From positions 74,649 through 138,648 of the forward strand of contig CAJTOZ010000003.1 in the NCBI GenBank assembly GCA_910578095.1: a DNA stretch of 64,000 bases, given 5' to 3'. The notes below the pieces were generated by a model. That model saw only the letters and a program-made list of their open reading frames with translations, was not told where the DNA came from and made no database searches. The stretch is from an uncultured Muribaculaceae bacterium. Lineage in GTDB: Bacteria > Bacteroidota > Bacteroidia > Bacteroidales > Muribaculaceae. Position numbers and translations under genes: made by a program. Shown one piece after another: positions 25,352 to 34,030 of the stretch. Numbering within the stretch: position 1 is the stretch's first letter; each line of letters starts with the position of its first letter.

Positions 25352-26527
25352 AAAGTTGAGGTAGTTTATTATGGCGTGGTCGGGTGTGTGCTTCTCCACA
25401 TCTCCCGCATACACCACTCCGCTGCGGCGCATGCCATCGCCCAACAGGTCTTTTACATAGTCGATGTTGCGGAAATACTCGGGCCGATAGCTCATGCCGG
25501 CCTTTATCTCATAGGCATCGATGCCATGTGGCGTTTCTACAATCAAATCTATCTCGTGGCCGGATTTGTCGCGGTAGAAATTGAGATTGCATCGGTCGCC
25601 ACGGTTGTACGACGATTTCAGCACATTGTTGATCACGAGGTTCTCAAACAACGCGCCACGCATAGGATGGCCCGCGAGCTGCGACGCCTCCTGCAGGCCG
25701 AGCAAGCGGCACGCCACAGCAGTATCGGTGAAATACAATTTGGGCGATTTCACAAGACGCTTGCCTATGTTGGCATGCCATGGTTGCAGCAGATGCACCA
25801 CAAACGATGCCTCAAGCACGCTGAGCCAACTGTCGACCGTGGGCACCGACACGCCCACCTCGACGGCAAGCGACGACTTGTTGAGCTCGCTGCCTATCCT
25901 TGCCGCACACAGGCGAAGGAAGATGGAGAATTTGTGCAGGTCCTTCACATCCATAAGCCTGCGCACATCGCGCTCCACATAGGTGTCGATGTAATTGTCC
26001 ACAACCATGCCACGGGCGGAGAAAGGCGAGTTCCACACGCCGGGATATCCACCGCTGATTATCATTTCCTCGGGCGAAAAATCGGGAGTGCGGCAGGAAA
26101 GAATCTCGTCGGTGGACAACGGCAGAAGAGTAAACACGCCCGTACGACCCGCAAGCGATTGTCTCAGTTCCGGCAGCAGGGCAAAATTGCGGCTGCCGGT
26201 GAGAACGAATTTACGCGAATCGTTGCCCGAAAAACGGTCGTCGTCCACTATCACCTGAATCTGGCTGAACAATGCCGGCGCAAGCTGTGCCTCGTCGATG
26301 ATGGCTCCGCTCGGGAAACGTGCGAGGAAACCTTTGGGGTCTTCCATCGCAAGCGTGCGGAAACTTATGTCCTCCAGATTCACGTAGGGCAGCTCCGGAA
26401 ACTCCATACGGCACATCGTGGTTTTACCCGACTGCCTCGGGCCGCACACCGTGGCTATGGGAAACACCGACAGCGCATTCCGCAAGGCCGGCTGCATGGC
26501 ACGTTGTATGTAATTTTGCATCGGCAT
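25325..26527 (-). CDS. AAA-family ATPase with DUF4143 domain
   Basis: 400 residues. Walker A GPRQSGKTT (29-37), Walker B GAIIDEAQ, sensor FVLTGSRNF, then DUF4143 (C-terminal half, ERDVRRLMDVKDLHKFSIFLRLCAARIGSELNKSSLAVEVGVSVPTVDSWLSVLEASFVVHLLQPW) with a winged-helix and a restriction-fold-like end (FYRDKSGHEIDLIVET). The family is widespread, highly duplicated in Bacteroidota and Archaea, and of unknown function. The gene sits exactly between two near-identical palindromes. Alternative start: ATG at 26521. Confidence 0.88.
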   Translation of the reverse strand: MPMQNYIQRAMQPALRNALSVFPIATVCGPRQSGKTTMCRMEFPELPYVNLEDISFRTLAMEDPKGFLARFPSGAIIDEAQLAPALFSQIQVIVDDDRFSGNDSRKFVLTGSRNFALLPELRQSLAGRTGVFTLLPLSTDEILSCRTPDFSPEEMIISGGYPGVWNSPFSARGMVVDNYIDTYVERDVRRLMDVKDLHKFSIFLRLCAARIGSELNKSSLAVEVGVSVPTVDSWLSVLEASFVVHLLQPWHANIGKRLVKSPKLYFTDTAVACRLLGLQEASQLAGHPMRGALFENLVINNVLKSSYNRGDRCNLNFYRDKSGHEIDLIVETPHGIDAYEIKAGMSYRPEYFRNIDYVKDLLGDGMRRSGVVYAGDVEKHTPDHAIINYLNFPDKFKVQH

Positions 26528-26532
26528 CGTTT

Positions 26533-26571
26533 TTTGGACAAATTTAAGGTTGAACTTTAAATTTGTCCAAA
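26533..26571. repeat. palindromic repeat flanking the ATPase gene, 5' copy, with promoter elements
   Basis: TTTGGACAAATTTAA, 9-base loop, TTAAATTTGTCCAAA: 15-bp perfect arms, 5 bases before the ATPase start codon. Each strand reads TTTG, 20-21 bases, TAAATTTG, so the palindrome is itself a symmetric Bacteroidota promoter. Confidence 0.85.
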
Positions 26572-26692
26572 GTTACACTTATTTCCTCAATTGTGCAAGT
26601 GGAGCAACGGTTAAGTTCAAATAACTATAGCCGATACGCGTATCGCCTTTGCAGCGCCTGCCGGGCGCTCACACGTCAATGACCTTTGTCTT

Positions 26693-28024
26693 TCAGAACG
26701 TGAATGCGAGCTGGGTCTGGATGCGGGAGTCGGAAGCGGAGCCAATGTTCCATGTGGCGCGGTTGCCCCAGAGGTATTCTATACCCCAGGTGAGATATGA
26801 TGTGATGTTGTAAAAAGCGTTGACGGCTATATAGTTGGCGTAGCGATAGTTCTGGGATTCGGGGAGTGCGTCGGCATAGGCCGCCACATCCCACAGGTGT
26901 GAGTGCGAGGCCATGGCGTTGAGCTGCAGGCGCGGTGTGGGTGTGTAGCTGACGCCGAATGTGGCTCCGAGCATTGGTGTGGCTGTCATGTGCCCGGGAT
27001 GCGCATTGTCGGGAACGAATGACAGCGGGAGGCCGGCGATGTCCTGAAGGTAGCATCCGATGCCGCGTCCGTAGGCGGCTGTGGCGTAGAATATGAGGCG
27101 AGGGTCGGGCGAGGCATTGCCGGAAAGCTGCACTCCCCATCCGGCGAGGTGGCGTGTGGAGCCGGCCACGAGGTCGCGGTAGGCGAAGTTGCGGAGTATG
27201 GCAGAGAGGCGCACGCGGTTGTTGTCGGAAAAGCGGTATTGGATCCATGCGGGGATGTCGGGTATGCGCTGGTCGGCGTCGGAAAACTCGGCTACGGGTT
27301 TGTCATCGAGTTGTGGGTAGTCGTGGCCGCGGTAGTGGCCGTTGGAGGAGTAGAATGTGGGCATGTCTATACCCACGGCGACGCTGAATCCGCCTCCAAA
27401 TTCCGGAGTGGTGTATCCCACTTCGTAGACGGTGGTGCAGAGCATGCCGTTTGGACCTTCAGGGTCGATGGTCGGCGGCTGTGAAGCGTCGGCGTCGCTC
27501 ATGAGCGTGTGTTTCAGGCCGGCGGTGATACCGCGCCACGAAAGTGTGGCAGTCTTGAGTTTGATATTGGGGCTTGTGCCTCCTGTAGAGCCCACTTTGA
27601 AGTAGGCGCTGATTTCGTCGGGCGTGCCAGCGAGGCCCACCACCTGCATGTGCACGTTGCCCTGCAGCGGGTTTATGAAGAAGTCGCCCTTGTGGCCCGG
27701 TGTGGCGGGCACGGGTATGGCCGAAGTGGTGAAGTCGATGCCTGATCCTTGCTTGTAGAGGTTGTTGCCGAGATCGACGCCCATGATTGGGTTGATGACG
27801 CCTCCGACAGCGAGTATAAAGCTGTTGTCGGCGGTGTGGATGGCGAAGCTTGGCGCCGGTATGTCGCGCTTTTCGTGCGGACGGCTGCGGTGGAGTATTC
27901 GTGCGATTTCGGCGGAGGTGCGTGACACGTGCACCGATTTGTCCGCAGCAGCGGAATCGGCAACCTCGCCTGCGAGCGCGGGCATGGCTACAGCTACGGC
28001 GAGCAGTACTGGGATGGCTTTCAT
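26693..28024 (-). CDS. outer-membrane porin-like beta-barrel (DcaP-type)
   Basis: 443 residues with a signal peptide (to about residue 18), a short Ser/Arg-rich region, and then alternating beta-strand sequence to a terminal Phe (IQTQLAFTF), typical of an outer-membrane barrel. The pattern VGGVINPIMGVDLGNN...IDFTTSAIPVPATPGHKGDFFINPLQGNVHMQVVG and LSWRGITAGLKHTLMSD resembles DcaP-family trimeric porins; this family assignment is tentative. A strong hairpin lies 2 bases before its ATG. Confidence 0.65.
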   Translation of the reverse strand: MKAIPVLLAVAVAMPALAGEVADSAAADKSVHVSRTSAEIARILHRSRPHEKRDIPAPSFAIHTADNSFILAVGGVINPIMGVDLGNNLYKQGSGIDFTTSAIPVPATPGHKGDFFINPLQGNVHMQVVGLAGTPDEISAYFKVGSTGGTSPNIKLKTATLSWRGITAGLKHTLMSDADASQPPTIDPEGPNGMLCTTVYEVGYTTPEFGGGFSVAVGIDMPTFYSSNGHYRGHDYPQLDDKPVAEFSDADQRIPDIPAWIQYRFSDNNRVRLSAILRNFAYRDLVAGSTRHLAGWGVQLSGNASPDPRLIFYATAAYGRGIGCYLQDIAGLPLSFVPDNAHPGHMTATPMLGATFGVSYTPTPRLQLNAMASHSHLWDVAAYADALPESQNYRYANYIAVNAFYNITSYLTWGIEYLWGNRATWNIGSASDSRIQTQLAFTF

Positions 28025-28026
28025 AA

Positions 28027-28062
28027 ATAAATGCGTTGTTTGATTATAAACAACGCATTTAT
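28027..28062 (-). terminator. 15-bp hairpin between serA and the porin start
   Basis: ATAAATGCGTTGTTT / AAACAACGCATTTAT, perfect stem with a 6-base loop (gattat), ending 2 bases before the porin ATG. It may terminate serC-serA transcripts or hide the porin's ribosome-binding region. Confidence 0.7.
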
Positions 28063-28094
28063 CTGATTTGTTGAAATGTGCCTGAAGAGGCCGT

Positions 28095-29015
28095 CTATTT
28101 ATTTACCTGGAAGCGGGTGTCGCCGTCGCGGAAGTAGGCTGCTATCTGGCGTGCTGCCGCGATGCCGGCGTTGATGTTGGCCTCGGCTGTCTGCGCGCCC
28201 ATTTTCTTGGGCGTGAAGAACACGCGTCCGGGCGCTGCCTCGGCGAGAGTGTCGGCGCAGTCGGGACGCACATCGGCCATGTAGCGCAGGTCGGAGCGTG
28301 CGGCGAGAGCCTCCGTAAGGCCTACCTCGTCCATCACTTCCTTGCGCGCGGTGTTTATCACCACGCCGCCCTTGGGCATCATGCCGAGCAGGCGAGCGCC
28401 TATGCTGCCGCGTGTCTCGGGGGTGGCGGGAATGTGAATGCTCAGCACATCGCTGCCGGCATAGAGGGTCTCCACGCTGTCGACAGGCTCCACGCCGGCT
28501 TCACGCATCACTTCCGGCGGGCAGAAGGGGTCGAACGCGCTCACATGCATGCCGAATCCGGCAGCGATGCGGGCCACGCAGCGCCCTACCTGACCAAAGG
28601 CCTGCAATCCGAGGCGCTTGCCGCGCAGCTCTGTGCCGGACGTGCCGGAGTACATGTTGCGAACAGCCATCACCGCCATACCGAACACGAGCTCGGCCAC
28701 AGCATTGGAGTTCTGTCCCGGTGTGTTTTCCACCACTATGCCGCGGGCCGTGGCTGCGGCGAGGTCGATATTGTCGTAGCCGGCGCCTGCGCGCACCACT
28801 ATCTTAAGGGTCTTGGCTGCGTCTATCACATCGGCATCCACCTTGTCGGAGCGGACTATGAGCGCATCGGCATCGGCCACTGCTGCGAGCAGCGCGTCCT
28901 TGCCGTCGTATTTTTCAAGCAGCACAGCCTCGTGGCCGGCAGCTTCAAGCACCTCGCGGATGCCGTTGGAAGCAACCTTTGCGAAGGGCTTTTCTGTGGC
29001 TATGAGTACTTTCAT
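28095..29015 (-). CDS. serA: 3-phosphoglycerate dehydrogenase-like D-2-hydroxyacid dehydrogenase
   Basis: 306 residues, the short form without ACT domain. NAD-binding Rossmann core around LQAFGQVGRCVA (the usual GxGxxG is degenerate) and VINTARKEVMDE (catalytic Arg). The C-terminal catalytic position, normally TPHxGAxT, reads FTPKKMGAQT, and the usual DVxExEP reads ADVRPDCADT, so both the His and the Glu of the standard triad look replaced. Context (4-base overlap with serC) makes the serine pathway assignment strong despite this. Confidence 0.85.
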   Translation of the reverse strand: MKVLIATEKPFAKVASNGIREVLEAAGHEAVLLEKYDGKDALLAAVADADALIVRSDKVDADVIDAAKTLKIVVRAGAGYDNIDLAAATARGIVVENTPGQNSNAVAELVFGMAVMAVRNMYSGTSGTELRGKRLGLQAFGQVGRCVARIAAGFGMHVSAFDPFCPPEVMREAGVEPVDSVETLYAGSDVLSIHIPATPETRGSIGARLLGMMPKGGVVINTARKEVMDEVGLTEALAARSDLRYMADVRPDCADTLAEAAPGRVFFTPKKMGAQTAEANINAGIAAARQIAAYFRDGDTRFQVNK

Positions 29016-30082
29016 TTGTGTGCGGTTTCGAAGTCGTTCATGGCGTTGATGAGGGCGTCGACGCTCTCCAGCGGCAGAGCGTTGTAGAGCGATGCGCGGA
29101 ATCCGCCTACACTGCGGTGGCCTTTGATGCCCACGATGTCGCGCTGCGAACAGAAGTCGATGAAGTCTTTCTCGAGGTGGGCGTATTCGGGCGACATGAC
29201 GAATGTGACGTTCATGAGCGAGCGGTCGGGGATGCGTGCTGTGCCGCAGAACATGGTGCTGTTGTCGATGGCTTCGTAGAGGCGTCCGGCTTTAAGGGAG
29301 GCGCTTTCGTAGAGCGCGTCGACGCCGCCGAGTTCCTTGTAGTGGCGCAGTGTCTGCAGGGCCGTGAATATGGGCAGCACGGGGGGCGTGTTGAACATAG
29401 AGCCTTTCTTTACGTGCGTGCGGTAGTCGAGCATGGTGGGTATGGGGCGGTCCACCTTGCCGAGGGCTTCGTCCTTTACAATCACGAGCGTGACGCCGGC
29501 GGGTGCGAGGTTTTTCTGTGCTCCGGCGTAGATGGCGTCGTAGCGCTTCACATCGACGGGACGCGAGAAGATATCGGAGCTCATGTCGGCGATAAGAGGG
29601 CATGGCGCGTCGATGTCGGCATGGAGCTCGGTGCCGTAGATGGTGTTGTTTGTGGTGATGTGCAGATAGTCAAGCCCTTCGGGTATGGTGTAGTCGTGGG
29701 GATAGTAAGTGTAGTGGTCGGGCTCGGATGATGCGAGCACATCGACTTCGCCGAAGAGGCGTGCCTCCTTGATGGCGTTGTGTGCCCATGTGCCTGTGTC
29801 GAGATATCCTGCACGGTGGCGCAGGAAGTTGTATGGTATCATGGCAAACTGCATCGACGCGCCGCCTCCGAGCCACAGCACGCTGTAGCCTTCGGGCACT
29901 CCGAGGAGTTCTTTGACGAGTGCTCCGGCTTCGTCGATTACAGCCTGGAATTCCTTGCTGCGGTGAGAAATGGAGAGGAGGGAAATACCTGTGCCGGCGA
30001 AGTCGCGGATGGCATCGATGGTGTTGTTTACGGCGTAGTCGCTGAGGATGGACGGTCCGGCCGAAAAGTTATGCTTCTTCAT
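29012..30082 (-). CDS. serC: phosphoserine aminotransferase
   Basis: 356 residues. PLP-dependent class V aminotransferase; converts 3-phosphohydroxypyruvate and glutamate to O-phosphoserine. Signature pieces: NFSAGPSILSDYAVN, ISHRSKEF, and the PLP-lysine segment YAGAQKNLAPAGVT. An in-frame start at 30187 would add 35 residues; MKKHNFSAGPS at 30082 matches the family, and a promoter lies between the two. Confidence 0.96.
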   Translation of the reverse strand: MKKHNFSAGPSILSDYAVNNTIDAIRDFAGTGISLLSISHRSKEFQAVIDEAGALVKELLGVPEGYSVLWLGGGASMQFAMIPYNFLRHRAGYLDTGTWAHNAIKEARLFGEVDVLASSEPDHYTYYPHDYTIPEGLDYLHITTNNTIYGTELHADIDAPCPLIADMSSDIFSRPVDVKRYDAIYAGAQKNLAPAGVTLVIVKDEALGKVDRPIPTMLDYRTHVKKGSMFNTPPVLPIFTALQTLRHYKELGGVDALYESASLKAGRLYEAIDNSTMFCGTARIPDRSLMNVTFVMSPEYAHLEKDFIDFCSQRDIVGIKGHRSVGGFRASLYNALPLESVDALINAMNDFETAHK

Positions 30083-30108
30083 AGGATGAAATTTGAGAAG
30101 GTTTTCGG

Positions 30109-30140
30109 CAAAGATAAGAAAATAATGTTTACGAGCGCAA
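30109..30140 (-). promoter_or_regulatory. serC-serA promoter
   Basis: Minus strand TTG (30138-30140), 21 bases, TATCTTTG (30109-30116), 27 bases before the serC start. Confidence 0.75.
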
Positions 30141-30170
30141 TTTCTGTGTAAGAAATTGGCGATTATTCTC

Positions 30171-31202
30171 TCAGGCGAACAGACCAAGGTCGGCGGAGTG
30201 GTCGATACCGAGGTGGGAGTAGGCGAGGTCGGTGACTTCGCGTCCGCGGGGAGTGCGTTTTATGAAGCCTTCTTTTATGAGGTATGGCTCGTAAACTTCC
30301 TCAATGGTACCGGGATCCTCGCCGAGAGCGGTGGCAATGGTGCTTAGGCCTACGGGGCCGCCTTTGAACTTGGTGATGACTGTGCGCAGGAGCTTGTTGT
30401 CGATTTCATCGAGGCCGTAGCGGTCGATGTTTAGGGCTTCGAGTGCGTAGCGTGCTATGTCGAGATCGATGTCGCCGCTGCCTTTCACCTGAGCGAAGTC
30501 GCGCACGCGTCGCAGCAAGGCATTGGCTATTCGTGGCGTGCCCCGGCTGCGCAGTGCTATCTCGAGGGCGGCATCGGCCGAGATGCGCACGGCGAGCAGC
30601 CCTGCCGAGCGCTCGACGATGCGTCGGAGCACGGCGTGGTCGTAGTACTCGAGGTGGCAGTTGATGCCGAAACGTGCGCGCAGGGGCGATGTGAGCAGTC
30701 CGCTGCGCGTGGTTGCACCCACAAGGGTGAACGGCTCGAGGGCGAGCTGTACGGATCGCGCTCCGGGTCCTTTGTCGATCATGATGTCGATGCGGTAGTC
30801 CTCCATGGCCGAGTAGAGGTATTCCTCCACTATGGGGCTGAGGCGGTGTATCTCGTCGATGAAGAGAACGTCGTTGGGCTCGAGGGATGTGAGTATGCCG
30901 GCGAGGTCGCCGGGCTTGTCAAGCACTGGGCCGGAGGTGATTTTGAGGCCTACGCCGAGTTCATTGGCCACGATGCCTGCGAGCGTGGTCTTGCCAAGTC
31001 CGGGAGGGCCGAAGAGCAGGATGTGGTCGAGTGCTTCGCCGCGCATGCGTGCGGCGGCCACAAACACCCGCAGGTTGTCGACAATCTTGTCCTGTCCGGT
31101 GAATGCGGAAAAACTGTCGGGGCGCAGCGCGCGTTCTATGTCGCGCTCGGAGCCTGCCGGTGCGGCGCTGTTGCGGATGTCGAATGAGTTATCGTCGTTC
31201 AT
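30171..31202 (-). CDS. ruvB: Holliday junction helicase subunit RuvB
   Basis: 343 residues. AAA+ motor that drives branch migration with RuvA. Walker A GPPGLGKTTLA, Walker B LFIDEIHRL, arginine finger region GARSVQLALEPFTLVGATTRSGLL, and the winged-helix C-terminus (LSTIATALGEDPGTIEEVYEPYLIKEGFIKRTPRGR). Its ATG overlaps the acyltransferase stop (ATGA). Confidence 0.97.
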   Translation of the reverse strand: MNDDNSFDIRNSAAPAGSERDIERALRPDSFSAFTGQDKIVDNLRVFVAAARMRGEALDHILLFGPPGLGKTTLAGIVANELGVGLKITSGPVLDKPGDLAGILTSLEPNDVLFIDEIHRLSPIVEEYLYSAMEDYRIDIMIDKGPGARSVQLALEPFTLVGATTRSGLLTSPLRARFGINCHLEYYDHAVLRRIVERSAGLLAVRISADAALEIALRSRGTPRIANALLRRVRDFAQVKGSGDIDLDIARYALEALNIDRYGLDEIDNKLLRTVITKFKGGPVGLSTIATALGEDPGTIEEVYEPYLIKEGFIKRTPRGREVTDLAYSHLGIDHSADLGLFA

Positions 31203-32290
31203 GACGGATTAGCTTCTTTAAAAGTGTTTGCTTCTACGACGTAGCTATTCTGCGTTTTTACCACCGTACTGTAAAACGAACGCAAAGGCTTGGGGCGTCC
31301 GAATATATACTTTTCAACATATGGGAGCTGACACAACACATCGTGAATAATCAGACTGCCTATATATGCAATAAGAAATGCAAACCAAAAATAACTGTCA
31401 TCGTCCAAGATGATAAATTGAGGCCTGACCGCAGCCAATATAGGTATCAAAACCCACGATATGGTGTATGTAGCCAAGGTGCGTTGGCCAAGATAAAGGG
31501 ATATTTTTCCTATAAACGCATCATTCCGGAAGATATGCTTTATGGAATGAAATAATGCGAATATTAAATAAATGGCAACAAACGGGGTGATGATTTTCAA
31601 TGCCGTCTTGCGTACGAAATAAGAAGCGTGCGGCATATCGGCGACAGCATAGCACGCAACCAACAGTACGCCTGCCACCAGTACAAGATATTTCCGCGAT
31701 AATAATTTGAAAAATGACGACTTATGCATCCCACAAATCATTCCGCTTGCAAAAAACATGTTTCCGAATGTGGCTTGCTTCCAATGCAGATAGTCAAAAC
31801 ATTTGTCGTGAAACAGTGAAATAATCAATGTGGTAAGCGCCGCGGATAGAATCAGCACATTTTTTGGAGATACAGATTCCCTATGTTTATTGGCAATACA
31901 TAGAAGGAATGTATTAAATACCGATATTTCAAAAAGGGCTACCAGAAAATAGTTGCCACGGACACAGCCGGAGGACACAGCATCGACAAAATCGTCAAAA
32001 GGTACCGCAAAGAGCAAGAAGAACACCGACGGTACCACAAGCCGGTTAAACAACAACCGTGTACGTTGAGCAAGGTAACGACCGGTGTATGTTTCAAGAG
32101 CCCTGATCGACAGCAGGCCCGCAAGGAAATGGAAACAGGGAACACGGAATCTTGCCAAAAGCGGAGAGATGGGCTCCCCTATCACAAAGCTAAAGTCGTC
32201 GAACACATTATGAGTATGGCACAGAACAATGCCGATTGCGAGGCTTGCTCTCAACGCATCAAACCATAATATACGCTGCATTTTATCCAT
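31199..32290 (-). CDS. membrane acyltransferase (acyltransferase 3 family)
   Basis: 363 residues with about ten transmembrane helices. The N-terminal WFDALRASLAIGIVLCHTHN fits the acyltransferase-3 signature (conserved Arg and His of the first loop). Members acylate sugars on LPS, O-antigen or other glycans. It is much more AT-rich than the flanking ruvB and GT9 genes, and overlaps both (4 and 8 bases), which suggests insertion into an existing operon. ATG at 32290 or 32281 could both serve. Confidence 0.82.
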   Translation of the reverse strand: MDKMQRILWFDALRASLAIGIVLCHTHNVFDDFSFVIGEPISPLLARFRVPCFHFLAGLLSIRALETYTGRYLAQRTRLLFNRLVVPSVFFLLFAVPFDDFVDAVSSGCVRGNYFLVALFEISVFNTFLLCIANKHRESVSPKNVLILSAALTTLIISLFHDKCFDYLHWKQATFGNMFFASGMICGMHKSSFFKLLSRKYLVLVAGVLLVACYAVADMPHASYFVRKTALKIITPFVAIYLIFALFHSIKHIFRNDAFIGKISLYLGQRTLATYTISWVLIPILAAVRPQFIILDDDSYFWFAFLIAYIGSLIIHDVLCQLPYVEKYIFGRPKPLRSFYSTVVKTQNSYVVEANTFKEANPS

Positions 32291-33371
32291 TCGACAGTTT
32301 CTCTTTTACGCGTGCGACGATGGTTTCGGGGCGGATGGCGCGGAGGCACTGGAGGTTCTGGCCGGCGCAAGGGCGGTCGCCGAACACGCTGCACGGGCGG
32401 CATGGAATGGGGAGCTGGACCATGTCGGCCTCGGTCTGGCGCCAGGCGGTGAAGCCGCAGTAGGGGTGGGTGGCGCCCCAGATGCTTATGGTGGGAGTGG
32501 CTGCTATGGCGGCGAGATGCATGTTGGCGGAGTCCATTGTGAGCATGCAGTCGAGATGATTGAAGAGCGCGAGTTCGGTGGCGAATCCGTAGCGCTGTCC
32601 GGCCAATGAGCGCACGTGCGGGTAGCGCGAGGCCCAGGCGGCGAGTGTCTCGGTTTCGGCCGGGCCACCACCGAGGAGGAAGATGCGCACAGCGGGGTCG
32701 GCTGTGAGGCCGGCCACAACCTGCTCCATGAGTTCGGGGGGATATATTTTGCCCTCATGGGCGGCAAAGGGTGCGATGCCAATCCATATCTCGCCCTCCG
32801 GCTTGGGCGTCGTTATGGCAGCGAATGCTTCCGGCGGTGCGGCGCAGCGTGCGCCGAACAAGCCGTCGAAGCGCTCCTGAAGTGGGAGACCGGCGCGTGC
32901 GAAAGTGTCGGCATACCGGTCGCGCATGCCTGTGAGCGGGAGCATCACTTTGTTGTGAGGGCGCGTGAGGGCGCGGCGTTTTCCCCGGGCTTTGTCGATG
33001 CGTGTGCAGGGGATGCCGCGCAGGCGCAGGAAGAATCCGAGGAGATGCGTGCGCAGGACGTCGTGCAGGTCGATGAAAATGCGCGGGGAGTAGTCGCGCA
33101 CCATTTCGGCTGCGAGGCGGCGCATGCCTTTGACGCCGGCATAGGCGGGCGCCTTGAGGTCGATGCCTACTGGGATAAGGTTGGGCGGTGCGCACGCGAA
33201 TATCGGCACCATCGTGGGGCGCGTGAGGAGCACGAAGCGCACGTCGGGGTAGCAGCGGCAGGCGCTGTAGAGCACGGGCACGGTCATGGCTACATCGCCA
33301 ATGGCCGAGAATCGCGCGAGCAGCACAGTGCCGCCGCCGGCAGCGGAGGAGGGAGAAAGACGGTGTCTCAC
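32283..33371 (-). CDS. glycosyltransferase family 9 (heptosyltransferase-like)
   Basis: 362 residues starting with GTG. The N-terminal LLARFSAIGDVAMTVPVLYSACRCYPD is the classic GT9/ADP-heptose:LPS heptosyltransferase motif. C-terminal half carries the nucleotide-sugar-binding region (IGIAPFAAHEGKIYP, FLLGGG, LTMDSANMHLAAIAATPTISIWGATHPYCGFTAW). Inferred role: transfer of a core LPS sugar. A CRPCSV...CAGQNLQCLRAI cysteine cluster at the end is common in Bacteroidota members. Next to DUF4254, its usual neighbour. Confidence 0.88.
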   Translation of the reverse strand: MRHRLSPSSAAGGGTVLLARFSAIGDVAMTVPVLYSACRCYPDVRFVLLTRPTMVPIFACAPPNLIPVGIDLKAPAYAGVKGMRRLAAEMVRDYSPRIFIDLHDVLRTHLLGFFLRLRGIPCTRIDKARGKRRALTRPHNKVMLPLTGMRDRYADTFARAGLPLQERFDGLFGARCAAPPEAFAAITTPKPEGEIWIGIAPFAAHEGKIYPPELMEQVVAGLTADPAVRIFLLGGGPAETETLAAWASRYPHVRSLAGQRYGFATELALFNHLDCMLTMDSANMHLAAIAATPTISIWGATHPYCGFTAWRQTEADMVQLPIPCRPCSVFGDRPCAGQNLQCLRAIRPETIVARVKEKLSNG

Positions 33372-33372
33372 A

Positions 33373-33984
33373 CTACTGTTTCTTGGCTCCGTAGAGCACG
33401 GGATTGGTATCGGCGTCGTTGTACATCTTCATCTGGCGGTACACCTTCATGTACTTGCGTCCGGTGGCGATGTCGTCGAGGAGTGTGTCGATGGCTGCCG
33501 TGAGGTCGGCCTGCTGTTCCTGCAGCACGGCGAGTTTTGCAGCGCAGCGTGCGCGATGTGCCTCATCGGCATCCGTGCGCAGTGTCTCGGCCTTCATGTG
33601 GAAGATTTTGAGGGCGAGAATGCTGAGGCGGTCGAGTGCCCATGCCGGGCTCTCGGTGTTGATGGTGGCGTCGGCTTCCGGCACCACATCGGCGTAGATA
33701 TCGCGGAAGTAGCTGTCGAGCTGCTCGACCATGTCGGTGCGGTGCTGGTTGGAGGCATCGATGCGCCGCTTGAGTGCGAGCGCCTCGACGGGATCAATGA
33801 GCGGGTCGCGTATGATGTCCTCGAGGTGCCACTGTACGGCGTCGATATGGTTTTTTGCAAAGAGCGTGTGCTCTATGCTGCTGGGCGCGTAGGGGTTGCG
33901 CTCGGGTGCGTCGACGTGGTCGTCGATGTGGTAGGCATCGGTTGCTTGGGCAAAAATGCCGTAGGCTTTGTGTGCGAAATCCAT
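33373..33984 (-). CDS. DUF4254 protein
   Basis: 203 residues, largely helical and cytoplasmic, matching the DUF4254 pattern (NPYAPSSIEHTLFAKNHIDAVQWHLEDIIRDPLID, ALKRRIDASNQHRTDMVEQLDSYF). Function unknown; in Bacteroidota it is regularly paired with a GT9 glycosyltransferase, as here (1 base apart). The start at 33984 fits the family; upstream in-frame sequence is low-complexity Pro/Arg. Confidence 0.85.
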   Translation of the reverse strand: MDFAHKAYGIFAQATDAYHIDDHVDAPERNPYAPSSIEHTLFAKNHIDAVQWHLEDIIRDPLIDPVEALALKRRIDASNQHRTDMVEQLDSYFRDIYADVVPEADATINTESPAWALDRLSILALKIFHMKAETLRTDADEAHRARCAAKLAVLQEQQADLTAAIDTLLDDIATGRKYMKVYRQMKMYNDADTNPVLYGAKKQ

Positions 33985-34030
33985 GGTCGGAGGTGTTTGG
34001 GTTGGTTTTGCGGGACGGTGTGTCCGCTTT

